Of a stretch of 64,000 nt of DNA, positions 11,855-23,599 are shown one piece after another. The position numbers were made by a program, and so were the translations under genes. The DNA lies in the NCBI GenBank assembly GCA_004352715.1, contig SCFE01000050.1, positions 2,160,488 through 2,224,487 on the forward strand, written 5' to 3'. Below the pieces are notes generated by a model. It ran no database searches, was not told the DNA's origin, and saw only the letters and a program-made list of their open reading frames with translations. The stretch is from Hofstenia miamia. Taxonomy: Eukaryota > Xenacoelomorpha > Acoela. Position 1 is the stretch's first letter; the number at the start of each line of letters is the position of its first letter.

Positions 11855-13455
11855 TGCAAGAGAATAATACACATTACTGAATTAGTGAGAAGTTAGAATA
11901 TGCATGAACTATCGTAATTTGAGTGTGGGATTGGAAACAATTGTGAGTAGAAATAATTACTACCAGGCATTAGAATCAATTAAATTGATTAAGCAAAACA
12001 AACGATCTTCCAAGTAAGAGGAATCCGGTTTGCACTCTAACACTCTGGTGGACCTGCTGCGGCAGATAAGTAAACCAAATTCTTCTCCTTTGAGAATTTA
12101 GTGTGACATAGTCGTCTTGGAGAAAAAACAATTAATTAATTTCTATAGCCAGAACAGAACAGATTTTGTAGTCTTATTTTTTTGTAAATATAGTTATTTG
12201 TAATCATTCTTGCCGCTATTCAGATAATAACCAGGCTTGTAATTGAAAATATTATCTGAATAAAGAATATCTTATCTTATCTTAGCTTATCTTAAAGTGA
12301 TAGAGGTTCGAATTGATTGAAACTAAAACTTTTATTGAACGAATGCGCACAAAGTTGCCCTATATATGCAATTAACCAGAAATAATAAACAACAAACACC
12401 AGCTAAGCTGGCTAACAGAAATATTTACAAATTTAAATTCTAAATTAATTATGTCATGAAGGATGACAACTAAATTACCCAATCAAAATTAGCAAAATTG
12501 AATGAATTGCGAATTAAGTCTTTTTTGTTGTTGAGTTGAGAACAGTTTATGGAATTAAGTTTAATTTGGTTTTTTAGGGTTCTAATGCCACAATATATAT
12601 GATTGTTATAATCTAGAAAATTACACATGATGATTGAAAGATTTGATATTGCATAATGCAATTTATTATAATTGATATTTTCTTTATATTAATGCTTTGC
12701 ATTACTATAATCAGTTTTCCTGATTCAATGAATTTAAATTGTGAACGTTTCAGTTTGTTTAGTTAGTATATTTTGTATGATATCTCAAATATAAAAACTA
12801 AGAGTAGCATCATCAATCATCATGGTTTATATATATATATATATATATATTGTGTCACCAGGACCCTCAAAATAAGTTTTCGAATCACAATTGATAAACT
12901 GTTCACAACTGAACATCGATTCAGATTCAATTCGTAATTCGCTAGTTTTGATTGGATAATTTCAGTTGTCATGCTCAATGACATAATTAGAATTTTTTAA
13001 TTTAATTTTGTAAATATTTCTTTTAGCCAGTTTATTTGGTACTTGTTGTTATTTATTAATTACTATTGTATAAATAGGACCAACTTGTGCGCATTCATTA
13101 ATTAAATTTTGGATTTTGCATTAAATGAACCTTTGTCCCTCTATTTAATACGTTTTTCACTATGATGACTATGTCACAATCAATTCTTGAAGTAAACGAG
13201 AGGGATTCGGTTTGCTTATCTGCGGCAGCAAGTCTACCTCTCATGTGTGAACTGGATTCTTCTTATTCAAAAGATCGATTGCTTTGCTTAATTGGTTTAA
13301 TTAATTCTAATGTCTGGTAATAGTTTTTCCACTTTGGCGTGAGCCGTGTAATTTCGATGCTCATAATGATATACTCATACTTGTTTGCAACTCCCACACT
13401 CTAGTTACAATGGTTAGTTTTTCCTCTAACTTCTCGTTTGTCCAGTGTAGTACTC
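11855..13455. repeat. Large imperfect inverted repeat (foldback element)
   Basis: The left arm (about 11855-12602) and right arm (about 12838-13455) are reverse complements at roughly 75-80 percent by eye, around a loop of about 235 bp. Matched landmarks, given right-arm orientation: TTATCTGCGGCAGCA, GATGACTATGTCACA, TTGTGCGCATTC, TTGTAAATATTTCTTTTAGC and ATAAACTGTTC, each found as its reverse complement in the left arm in the mirrored order. An (AT)n run lies at 12828-12850. No transposase frame is recognised in the loop. It could be a foldback element or two opposed copies of one repeat. Confidence 0.75.
12131..12297 (+). mobile_element. LINE 3'-tail insertion inside the foldback left arm
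   Basis: This 167-bp block has no counterpart in the right arm, where the matching sequence is continuous, so it entered after the inverted repeat formed. It ends with AATAAAG followed by a TATCT-type pentamer run (TATCTTATCTTATCTTAGC), as seen at 3' ends of some LINEs. It does not resemble the 3' UTR of the LINE at 6.9-11 kb. The source family is not in this window. Confidence 0.55.
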
Positions 13456-14640
13456 AAAATTCTCTCATATGGTTTTCATTAATTACTTGCTTGAATGCTA
13501 ATAAGTGCTTGCTACTAGTGATTGCTGCCACGTACAATGGATCAAATTACTTAAATTTTTACTGCTCTAATATTATATTATATATTTATATATATATGTA
13601 TGTATATGTATTGGCTTGAGCCTAAGGAATTTCAACTCGGATATACACCTTTGGCAAGAGTAAAGTTAACATGGATATTCAATATCTTTGATTTATCTAT
13701 GTGAAATTCATTTAAATTTATATTTGGTAAGTTTTTTGAATACTTTAGTCAATGTTTACTTACATTTGTAGATTGTGTATTCTTACATATTGCTTGTTAT
13801 TTCAGTGCACCATGCTAATGAAGAAAATTAGTGGATTGCTAGTGGTTACACAGTTTCCATGAGGGATAATATCTAGGAATTTAATGCTGCTACCAATAAT
13901 GTGAAGTGCAAAGTTTTGAATTTGCGAACAAAGGTTCGTTATTTAATTAATTGTCAGATTTCAATTTCAAACTCTAAAAAAATTTATCACTTGACAAAAA
14001 TCTACAATTTTTTTTTCGACACAATACGTAATTTCTATCATTGGAATTCTATAGAGGTTTCTACAAAGGCAATTCTCCCATTACTAAGAATTGGAAAACA
14101 GGACTTTTTTAGCATTTCTAGAAAAGTATAATGAGAATTAACTTCCCAGTCGTTCCACTTTGTGAAAAATATCTACACAATGAGTAGATGGATCCGAGAC
14201 AAAATTTCTTAAGAGACAATGAATTTGAATGCCGGTTTGTGAAAGAATCTTGACTTGGCTTACTTCAAAAAAGTCTATGCTATTTTGTGGGAGAAAGGAT
14301 ATAATTCATTTCGCAGTTGACTCTGTTGATGTTAACATGGATGTTGAAATGATTTCTTATTAATAATTAACCCCTCACTCAATTAATAAATTGAGGTTAA
14401 ACATATCAAATGAGTTTATGGCTTTGACTGACTTAATAAGTCTTGAGATTATACAGAGCTTAACATATTTTAGGTAATATCCTCCCTTATCAAGTTTATA
14501 TAATATAAGCTTACTTTGAATTTAAACTAGAACAGTTAAAAATATATAATTTCAAAATGAAAACTGCTGTAATATCTTACATGTAGTTCACCACTTAAAA
14601 TAAGTTTCATATTATCTTAAACTTGATTAGTTTAAATCCT
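13456..14640. other. Noncoding stretch upstream of the receptor gene 3' end
   Basis: AT-rich DNA with a short TATATG microsatellite near 13576-13610. A 76-codon open frame at 13901-14131 has no recognised domain. No confident gene or repeat ends are seen. Confidence 0.35.
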
Positions 14641-14654
14641 TTCAATTTCATTGA

Positions 14655-15491
14655 TTATTTGAAGCATTTTCTAAAAAGATTTTTAAATCCTTTTCGTATT
14701 AAGGGTGAAAAACAGTAGTATAAGAAAGGATTAATGGAGCTGTTAATGACCAATATCAATTGAGCAATGTGATCAAACAGATTTTGCAAAAGGAAATATG
14801 AAGAAAAGATACCAATGGTGAAAAAGTAAAATAATACAATGGAAATTGTGAATGTATTCGTTACCACCATAATGAGACGAACGGATTCTTTTGCTTGCTT
14901 TTTTTCCCTTACTTTTGACTTTAAGGACTTCATAGTCAAACAATTGCAAAGAATGCACATTAGAAGTGAAACAATTGTTGCTGCTGCAAATACATAATTT
15001 CCTAAGAATCTAGTGCTCTTAAATACGAAAACAGGTGTTATTACCGCTGAAAATAGGCATATAAATATAACTGTTGCGCAGACAGCTTTTGGAAAGTTGG
15101 CTGGGACGTTATTAAGGTAGTAATAAACAGGGTACCGAATAGCAATAAGTCGATTTACTGCAATTAGGCACGTGAATACGAAAGAGAGATTTGTTGTGAT
15201 CGCATCAAACGCCAAACTGAAAGGATTCAATTCGTTAAGATTATCTTGGCATAAGATTAGGTAGAATTGGTAAACTCCATCGTATGATATACTCCAAAAG
15301 TCGCAGAATGCTAAGGTCATCAATAACACAGTGGAGAATACATCATACTTGCGAAGAGTTGGATAAACAATGAAGAAAGCGAGGCCATTAAATACCATGC
15401 CAATTACTCCAATTATTAGCGTTGATAATTTTGTTATAAGTATAGACCATCCAAAGAAAAGTAGTTCTGAATCTGAAAACGTTGAATTCAT
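14655..15491 (-). CDS. Class A (rhodopsin-like) GPCR, 278 aa, intronless
   Basis: A complete single-exon seven-transmembrane receptor of the plasma membrane; the ligand is unknown. N-terminal glycosylation sequon NST at residues 2-4. TM1 carries the conserved N35, TM2 has LAFCD with D64, and TM3 has D96 at the position equivalent to 3.32. The DRY motif is replaced by NRL (113-115) and TM7 ends with NPFLYY (254-259) followed by a short basic tail. Unusual losses are no tryptophan in TM4, no TM5 proline, no CWxP in TM6, and asparagine at the position of the TM3 disulphide cysteine. At 278 residues it is short for the class, with minimal tail and loops. The start codon is supported because the paralogue at 20131-20964 begins at the same place and similarity continues into the 5' flank. 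It could be a lineage-specific chemosensory or peptide receptor. Confidence 0.9.
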   Translation of the reverse strand: MNSTFSDSELLFFGWSILITKLSTLIIGVIGMVFNGLAFFIVYPTLRKYDVFSTVLLMTLAFCDFWSISYDGVYQFYLILCQDNLNELNPFSLAFDAITTNLSFVFTCLIAVNRLIAIRYPVYYYLNNVPANFPKAVCATVIFICLFSAVITPVFVFKSTRFLGNYVFAAATIVSLLMCILCNCLTMKSLKSKVREKKQAKESVRLIMVVTNTFTISIVLFYFFTIGIFSSYFLLQNLFDHIAQLILVINSSINPFLYYCFSPLIRKGFKNLFRKCFK

Positions 15492-16845
15492 TCTTGGTTA
15501 CAAAATTCGGTAATGGTGGGAAGTTTCCATTCTATTCTACATCTACAACGATGCTACAATATTGTCTAGAAAAATTTTTAAAAAATATATCTAGGTGTTT
15601 CATTTGCTGACTTTGTTCACTGTATGTTAGCTTTACTAAAAGTGAACACGTTTTCCAATTCTAAATATATCTTATTTAGTTTTTTCATAAATTGGTCCTT
15701 TTATTGCTTTACCAGCTAAGTCTATGCATTTAGTTATATTAATAAAGAAATTTTCCGTCCAATTTGATGAATTTACTAATTCAAAAATTGTCTTCTTTAA
15801 AATTATCCACATGTGTAAATTCTGTTTCATGAGAAAAAGTATATATAATGGCGATTCATAACAAAATATATGCAGTTTAAAAATATATGCAATTTACCAT
15901 CTTAGGCCTCCCTATATTCATTACGAGACGAGGTGAATGTTTCTTCAAATTCCTTTGAAGAAATTAAACACAGCCATTCGGGATCCCTCCCACAGAATAT
16001 GAAATGATTTTAATTATATTAATGACTGCTGTATTCTCATATTATTAGTGACTAAATTAAAAGCTTACTTTTTCTCATATTAGTTCTTAGGTATTTATTA
16101 AAATTTCATCTATTATGCAAGACTTTTATAATTTTCTAATAATGTGCATGTATAACTCCAATGTGGAGTCAAATTGTAAAAAAATCATCAATAAATTTAT
16201 ATTTATTATGATTAAATTTTAAAACATTTTCTTATAGAATTGTTAACTAACTTTACTTCACAAAATTAACGCTAACTTTGCATATCTAACATTTATAATT
16301 GTATACAGAAAGTGAATTTTGCGGTGTAGAAGTACAAACATTTCAAATAACTTCTTAAAATATGTATTATTGAAAGTAATTTGATGACTTGAAATTTAAA
16401 AAAATATCAACAAACTGCAGAAAATGTGGAAATGAACTTTGATTACTCTAATACATTAAACCCCTCTTGACAAATTTAAAGAAGATTAGAAAATAACCTA
16501 TGAAATTTATGTCACTCATACCTAAAGGAAAGAAAGATGAAAAGAAGGATTGTCATATTAGTACGTGGACTTGATTTTACATCTTTCACAATGAATTATT
16601 CCTGCATATAGTAATATTAAATTCGTAATAATCAATTGCATTTTTAGCTGATTTGATCAACTGACTTTATTTATTCTTGCAAGAACTTGTCTAACAAAAT
16701 TTGACTGCAAACCTGATTCTAAATAATTATTTTCTAAACACTATTGTCAGTGAATGTTTTGACATAATTACATATGTAATGCTAAAAAGATAGAACTGAT
16801 AGAAACATGTATTTTTCTTATTAAGCTATTTTAGGAAATGTTGTA
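15492..16845. other. Intergenic DNA between the receptor paralogues, part 1
   Basis: The first ~50 bp upstream of the start (TTCTTGGTTACAA, then ATGGTGGGAAGTTT) is shared with the paralogue's upstream region, so the duplication included the proximal promoter or leader. The remainder is AT-rich without recognised features. Confidence 0.4.
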
Positions 16846-16847
16846 GG

Positions 16848-16935
16848 CAAGCTTGTCCATTAGAATTGGAATCTAATTGGATTCCAATTGGATATTGGAA
16901 TTTGATTGGAATTTTTTGGACAAACAAAATTGGCC
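16848..16935. repeat. ATTGGAAT-rich dispersed element, second copy
   Basis: It reads GGCAAGCTTGTCCATTAG, then repeated ATTGGAAT/ATTCCAAT units, then TTTGGACAAACAAAATT. This is the reverse complement arrangement of the block at about 3090-3180, including its flanking TTTGTTTGTCCAA and AGACAAGCC words. Confidence 0.55.
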
Positions 16936-17055
16936 ATTCATTTGATTTCAATTTTACAAAAATTTCCAAGACATCAACGTTGTTTTAGTAATACAGTTTT
17001 CTTAATAATTCCTCACACCATTAAATTACCTGCTTTGAGTATAGGTCTGATAATA

Positions 17056-17816
17056 CTAGGGCTCTGCGAGTCGGGATATTTTTGCTTCGCTATGAGACCA
17101 GCTGAGTTGGGGGTCATCTCTTAAAATTCGAGTAGAGTCGGATTTCGAATGTCGAGTCTTGTCTACACACATAGGCCTATCAATGTCATAATTGTAGAGT
17201 GACCATTAAGTAGTCAACTGCTTTCTAAGTAAGCAAAAATATATATGTTCTAGAAGTTATATTTGCAATTTGCTAAAAACGTGTAATTGATCATTATTTT
17301 ATTGTATGTAGATATAGCATTAACCAATCAATGCTGATGTTAACAAATTAAAGAATGAAAATCTATCAAACATCACTTGAATGAGGTGTGAAGTTTGCTT
17401 ACCAAATTGAAATCGAGACCTTTGCTAATGAAGTGTTAATCTAACTTTTACGAAAGACTATAAAATGAAAAATTTTTATGTTAAAATATTCAAAACAATC
17501 TAATCAGCAGGGAGAGGCTACCACCACAATATCTATCAATTCTAACATCTTGATAGTAATAACGGTCATTGAATAGACAATATTGCTCAACCACAATGAC
17601 TCTAAGATAAGTTTTGTAGAAGAGTTTTTTAATTACAAAATATTATCTATTTTAATTACGCAAACATACACTGCACTATTCATTTTCAATCCTCAAAACT
17701 TGAGTTGATTAGACCTAACTCGAAAGCTGTTAATATTTAAATTTTGAGTCTAGTAGGGTCGGGTGCTCGACTTGATTCGTCCCAACTCGAAATTTTGAGT
17801 ACTTGTAAGGCCTTAG
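17056..17816. repeat. Candidate MITE rich in TCGAGT motifs
   Basis: The ends carry an imperfect inverted pair (TAGGGCTCTGCGAGT on the left, TAAGGCCTTACAAGT reading inwards on the right). Both ends are rich in GAGTCG/TCGAGT words, for example AATTCGAGTAGAGTCGG and TAGGGTCGGGTGCTCGAC. The middle is AT-rich with no coding sequence. No target-site duplication could be fixed. Confidence 0.35.
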
Positions 17817-19535
17817 ATAATATGCTGAATGCCTATGAAGAAATTCTATAAGAAAATTGTACCATTCCTGAATTCTATAGTACACTATTGTCAAATTTTG
17901 CATTTTTGTACATTGCTGGCATTCAAGCTTGATGGGGTCTGTCTGGGCGAATTTTTAAATTGTTTCTCAAATTTGTGTTTTTAAAACTGATTTTTTAAAT
18001 CAAAATGTGGCTGCATCTATTTAGATCAAAAATTCCCGATTATCTACAGAACAAATAAATTTTTAATAAATCTTAACAATCAAAACCTATGACAATAATA
18101 AATCGTTAGTAAAATACCATATAATTTGTGAAATGAACTTCCTCAAACACTAGATTTGCAAGATCAAAAATAAACATCCCAAACTCTGATTGCCAATGTA
18201 GTGTTTTGCGATGAGAAAATATTGTTTTTCCTTGCTCGGAAGCAAGTCTAACTCCAAAACACTACTCCAATGTCTTCGTCACCATTCTAGACTTTAAGAA
18301 GTAATTTTTTCAATTACAATTTAAATTAACGATGCACTCCAGTGACAATAAATCTTAATGATTACAAATGTATTTGCTAATTTTTCAATTCTACAAAATA
18401 TCTGGAACATTGTGACATGGTTTTTTACACATTCCAATTAGAGCTGTTTAGTTACAAGCATTTCGTTACTTTAACCTAACCGTCTTTTTTATTGATAAGC
18501 GAAACAAACAAATCATACAAAATAAAAAATTTGCAAAAATTAGACTTTTTTAGTAATACAAAACTTAAGTATTGAATGAACAAAAATTAAATAAACTAGT
18601 TGGATTAAATTAACCGTTGTTCATATGGTGATGAACTTGCTGCATAGCGCATACACTGTAATTAGAAACAGTTGCTTCAGACAGTAGACTAATAATGATA
18701 TCTGGAAATCTTGGCCATTTTCCGTTGTAACTGTAGCCACTTTATGCTTGAAAAATTTGTACCCGGTAACTGTTGCTAACCACAAAGCTCTAATTCGGAT
18801 GGGAATTTTGTGCCACATTAGTATAATGGGATTTTGCATTATTTTTTCCCATTTAATTCTCAATGAAAATTTTATTCCTACTGGCTTAACATGTGATTTC
18901 CATTCCTGCTCTGATAAAATTACTTCAAAAATATTTTGATTGTTTTCTCGTATCTAAAACTTGTAATGCTAAATACAACCCACGTTAACTAGTGTGTGAA
19001 TAACTTGAAACGCCAAATTTACCCGCATTTTGTAAGAACTATACGCCCTTGTAAAGACTTAGCAGCAGTGTTTTATGCAGTGTTAATGTTCAGCAAATCA
19101 ATTTTTCCGAACATCGCAAAATGGAAACTAATTTGAATATTATTATAAAAATGTTTAAAATTTAATAGTAAGACTGCATTTAATTAATAGAACAATAAAC
19201 ATTTTACAATAATAAGTTATATTATAAGGTGCTCATTGGAAAATCGTAATTTCATATCTTAAAGCATTGCGTTGTTATCTTAGAACGCACATCTGTAAAG
19301 CACATTTAAAGAAATTAACGGCTTGCAGAGACTTTAAAGATGCGTGTTAACGCATAATGTACTTTTAAAGAAACTAACGCACTCGTTTACATGAGTAAGC
19401 AATAACCCAGTCAAAATATTTGCAATTGAAACAGCTATAATTCCTTTGAACATGTGTAATACAAAATCTTAAAAAGCATTCAGAATATTCTCTTTAAAAA
19501 TAAAAGCATAAAAGACCAATAAAACATCAAATTCT
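17817..19535. other. Noncoding intergenic stretch
   Basis: About 1.7 kb of AT-rich DNA. Two small opposed open frames at 18621-18939 overlap one another and have no recognisable domain. Nothing else is supported. Confidence 0.35.
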
Positions 19536-19537
19536 AG

Positions 19538-19748
19538 AGTGTGTGGTACAAGTACTGTCACGGTCTCGTTGGCCGTACCAGTCGCGTCGGTATGGTACCG
19601 GATCAAAAATTGTGGTACTGTTAACGGTATGGTATGTGACCGATATTACTTTAAAATTTTTTAGTTATGCTTTTGTTTTTGAGAACTTTCAACGGTATGG
19701 TCACGGACGAGACCGGAACAAGACTTGTGAGGTACTGCAGAACTCTGT
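19538..19748. repeat. Short GC-richer MITE-like repeat
   Basis: A roughly 210-bp island less AT-rich than its surroundings. Its ends are imperfect inverted repeats (AGAGTGTGTGGTACAAGT against AGAGTTCTGCAGTACCTC on the other strand). Subterminal GGTATGGT, GTCACGG and GAGACC words occur on both sides. The open frame across it (19543-19767) is incidental. Confidence 0.45.
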
Positions 19749-20130
19749 CCGATTCACTGAAGTATAAAAGGCTTACAAATATTAAGCTTTTATTGAATAA
19801 AATGGTAGCCTGATAGTAATAGCAACATTATCGTAAATCAAAATAAACATTAATGCACAATGCAAAGCCTTTATACATGCAACATCAAGTACTGGTCAGT
19901 TTACCATTATCCAGTACTCGTGGGTTTACCTTATGACAAACTGGTAAACGTGACTTAATATAATTTCATGAATATCCTCCATTAGTTAAAGGATAAAGCA
20001 GAACTGTTAATATTACATTAATTAAAGAATGAAAACTATACGAAATAAGGTAATTCACAATCATACAAAATACAAAGTTCAATTCTATCTTTCGATCTCG
20101 ATGAAATTGTATCTTTTTAATGTTTAATTG

Positions 20131-20964
20131 TTAGAAGAAGCATTTTCTTAGCAGATTTTTCAACTCTTTTCGTATTAAGGGTGAGAAACAGTAATATAAG
20201 AAAGGATTAATAGAGCTGTTAATGACCAAAATCATTTGAGAAATGTGATTGGACAGATTTTGCAAAAGGGGATATGAAGAAAATATACCAATGGTGAAAA
20301 AGTAAAATAATACGATGGAAATTGTGAATGTATTCGTTACCACCATAATGAGATGAACGGATTCTTTTGCTTGCTTTTTTTCCCTTGCTTTTGACTTTAA
20401 GGACTTCATAGTCAAGCAATTACAAAGAATGCACATTAGAAGGGAAGCAAATGTTGCCGCTGCAAATACATAATTTCCTAGGAAATTAGTGCTTTTAATA
20501 ACGAATATAGGCGTAAACGCAGCAGAAAATAGAAAAATGAAAAGAACTGCTGCATAGGCAGCTTTACGGAAGTTGTCTTGTTTATTTTTAAGGTAGTAGT
20601 AAACAGGGTGTCGAATAGCAATAAGTCGATTTACTGCAATTAAACATGTGAAGACAAAAGAGAGATTTGTTGTGATCGCATCAAATGCCGCAGCAAAAGG
20701 ATTAAATTTTTGAATTTCTTGGAAGTAAAATACTTTGAACTGGTAAATTCCATCGTATGATATACTGCAAAAGTCGCAGAATGCTAAGGTCATCAATAAC
20801 ACCGTGGAGAATACATCATACTTGCGAAGAGTTATATAAACAGTTAAGAAAGCGATGGCATTAAGTACCATGCCAAAGACTCCAATTATTAGCGTTGATA
20901 ATTTTGTTATAAATATAGACCATCCAAAGATAATTAGTTCTGAATCTGAAAACGTTCCATTCAT
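20131..20964 (-). CDS. Class A (rhodopsin-like) GPCR, 277 aa, tandem paralogue
   Basis: Tandem duplicate of the receptor at 14655-15491, same strand, about 4.6 kb further along. It keeps the N-terminal NGT sequon, TM1 N35, TM2 D64, TM3 D95, NRL for DRY at 112-114 and NPFLYY in TM7. It shares the missing TM4 Trp, TM5 Pro and TM6 CWxP. Most of TM1-3 and TM5-7 is nearly identical to the first copy, while extracellular loop 1 (about residues 75-92) and TM4 with its neighbours (about 125-160) differ strongly. Those are regions likely to face the ligand. A minus-strand AATAAA lies near 19790, about 340 nt past the stop. Intact and probably functional; the ligand is unknown. Confidence 0.9.
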   Translation of the reverse strand: MNGTFSDSELIIFGWSIFITKLSTLIIGVFGMVLNAIAFLTVYITLRKYDVFSTVLLMTLAFCDFCSISYDGIYQFKVFYFQEIQKFNPFAAAFDAITTNLSFVFTCLIAVNRLIAIRHPVYYYLKNKQDNFRKAAYAAVLFIFLFSAAFTPIFVIKSTNFLGNYVFAAATFASLLMCILCNCLTMKSLKSKAREKKQAKESVHLIMVVTNTFTISIVLFYFFTIGIFSSYPLLQNLSNHISQMILVINSSINPFLYYCFSPLIRKELKNLLRKCFF

Positions 20965-22230
20965 TCTTGGTTACAATATTTTATGATGGTGGGAAGTTTT
21001 ATCTTACTCTAGACATACAAATATTTTTAACGATTTATATATATTTCACGACATCTTATTCAAGAAAAATAACTTCATTATCTGTGAAGGAGTTTTTATT
21101 CAATTGCAGCAATAACTTGGATGTCATTTTTAGGGTTGACAGTGTATTGATAAACATATTTGTTTCGCAAGCGTCTCTAATGTTTGTTGACTCTGCTTCT
21201 TGTTCTAACTACTTTCGGAACTACTTCAACAATCTCTCAATTTCCCAGTACTTATTCATCAGATCCTAAGTAGCAAACCATGAATGGTTGATGACAGCCG
21301 GAGAATTAATGAGCCAGTGATGTATATCCGACAATAACGCATTGGTAATCCAATAATGTTGTAGTAATAAGTCCACTAGTGGAAAACAGTAGATTGATGA
21401 TGGCAGACCATTACCGTATATGCAAATAAAACAAATACATATTGTTAAATAGCACAAAAATTGTAGTTAAAATTACCACAAGCCCGACAAAAAGCCAAAG
21501 AGCATCTTGGAAATTCTATTAATCATAATTAAAATAAACACTTCAAATAAATTGGAAAGAATATCTTCTTTATAACTGATAATAATAGCATAGAAATCTG
21601 CCAATTTTCACATAGTACTTTCTTAAATCGTGAAAAAATTTTTCTTTTCAATATAATAGTTAATTCCAATGTACCCAAATATTTTTAAATAAATTATTTT
21701 GAAAACTCATTTAACATGTATATTATAACTTTTTACAAACTAAAATTATCAAGCTTTTCGTAATTCTTTTTTATTTTGAAACAAGGACAACTAAAGATCT
21801 GTAGTTGTTCTTGATTGAAATGATCCAGGTATCAAAATAATGAAGTAAATTTTACTTGCAAGTATCTGCATATCGATTATTGATAATTTTTACCTGACAC
21901 GTTTTATATCAACTCACATGCTTACGAATAGAAAACATTTAAATGCAAACCTAATTAGCATATTTACTTCCTATAATTATATTGAAAATAGATATCTGCA
22001 TGACCACACATTTTTGGTCCTGGTATTGTACCTTGTGAGATTGTTTTCTTTTAATAATTAAAGTAATATATATATGTAATATATAATAACATACTATGTC
22101 TGCAAATATACAGCTATAGGTGTACAGTGAGTATTCATTGTGGTTGTGGCATATAAATATTATGAATGAAATGCAAATGGAAAAGGACTAAAAGCAAATG
22201 ACTCTTCTGAGGAATTTGATTTTGATCAAT
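20965..22230. other. Upstream flank of receptor 2 and noncoding DNA
   Basis: The first ~50 bp match the upstream flank of the other receptor. The rest is AT-rich; short open frames at 20967-21269 and 21266-21457 show no domains. Confidence 0.35.
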
Positions 22231-23559
22231 TCAAATCTCAGTAAAGTAAAATATAGAAAAATAGGCTAAGGTATTGAATAGGAAGAAGGGATAATATGTA
22301 GTAAATATGCTCATAAAGGAATCTACAACAACAATGCTACAGGGTTGACCGAAGTGCACATATTTCAGACACATTAAGCCCTTTAATATATATTGTGTGT
22401 TTGTATTTATAAAAAGATTGGAGGAGTTATCACCCCAACCAATAAACAAATATCTAACTGCCATGAAGAAAATACACCAAGAAAGACTAGACGTAATCAC
22501 AAATATTTTTATTATCATTAATCATGATTCACTCAAGCTAATAGTACAAAAGCGAATGCATACTTAATGAACGTTAAGTTACTACCTAGTGGTGCTCGAA
22601 GTAGTTCTAATGTTTCTATTAAGAGTATGTTCCAAGAAAATTCCTTAATAAATATTCTCTACTAAATTTACGTTCTTAAACTTTAAAATACTTCTATAAC
22701 AATATAAATAATTATGTAGCATATAATATTAGAAGGAATTTAGAAAATTCTAAATTAACTACTTTTTCAATGGAATTAGATGAGGATAATAAAATAGATA
22801 TATGAAATAGTAAACCACAAATTGCATAATTGGGTTGTTAATATCAACTTTTCTGTTTTGTTTAGCGTGTCAAAATCCGCAGACTATTGAATTCCCCTAA
22901 TAATGTACTTTCAATAGTTGTAAAACCTTCAGTATAATGAATTTATCAACTACTTTACATGCATTTATATCTATGCAAATATGATATATATATATATATA
23001 TATAAATAGCTGGGTGCACCCCTGGCATAAATTAATACCTCCTGTAGAATTGAGTGTGACTGATTTCGAAAAAAAAATTCCCAGGTGTCATTTTTAAAAT
23101 GTCCGAAAACCATTGATGTTTGTATATTGAGGTGATTCTTTGGTTACTTGGATGTATAATATAATTTTAATATAAAGAGTTACAAATGTGATAAGCCTAA
23201 CTTTCAAAGAAGCAGGATAGGAACCAGGAGGAAACAGAATTAAATGAATGTTCCGAAGTAAGCCAGTACATTATGAATATGAAACTTCCCTAAAATGGTT
23301 TGAACACAAAGGCAATTTCCAGTAAACTCACAGACAAATTCTAGTTTAGCTGCAGGTATTTTTAATATTTACTACAATCTTTAATGAAGCTGCACAGTGA
23401 AGCTTCTTCAACAGATTTAGAGAGAAATAGTTTATAAACATATGACCAGTCGAAGCTATTACAAAGATATCTGCAAGTACTTGCTAAATTGAAAGCATCT
23501 TTTGGTTTGATTAAATCAATAATATGTAAATGAATGGTATATGGAAGTTCAGTTTGCAT
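22231..23559 (-). CDS. Possible F-box gene (two exons, second uncertain)
   Basis: At 23362-23559 (minus) a 65-codon frame begins MQTELPYTIHLHIIDLI and continues KPKDAFNLASTCRYLCNSF, then DWSYVYKLFL. This fits the F-box pattern (LPxxIxxxIxxLxxxxDxxxLxxxCRxxxxL, then W). F-box proteins bind SKP1 in SCF ubiquitin ligases. The frame may end at its own stop, or a donor (TGTA|GTAAAT) just before it may join to an acceptor TTCATGGCAG near 22470 in matching phase. That would lead to IRYLFIGWGDNSSNLFIN, faintly RCC1-like. The F-box call is moderate and the second exon is weak. TTTATAG just upstream of the ATG could also be a splice acceptor, so an earlier exon is possible. Confidence 0.35.
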
Positions 23560-23599
23560 TAATTTACTCTATAAATGATAAAATTCATTATGTAAGGAA

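Noticed and set aside
14773-14958. Minus-strand 61-codon frame inside the GPCR (and the same at 20219-20419)
   Set aside because: It is an out-of-frame shadow of the receptor; it recurs in the paralogue only because the DNA is conserved.
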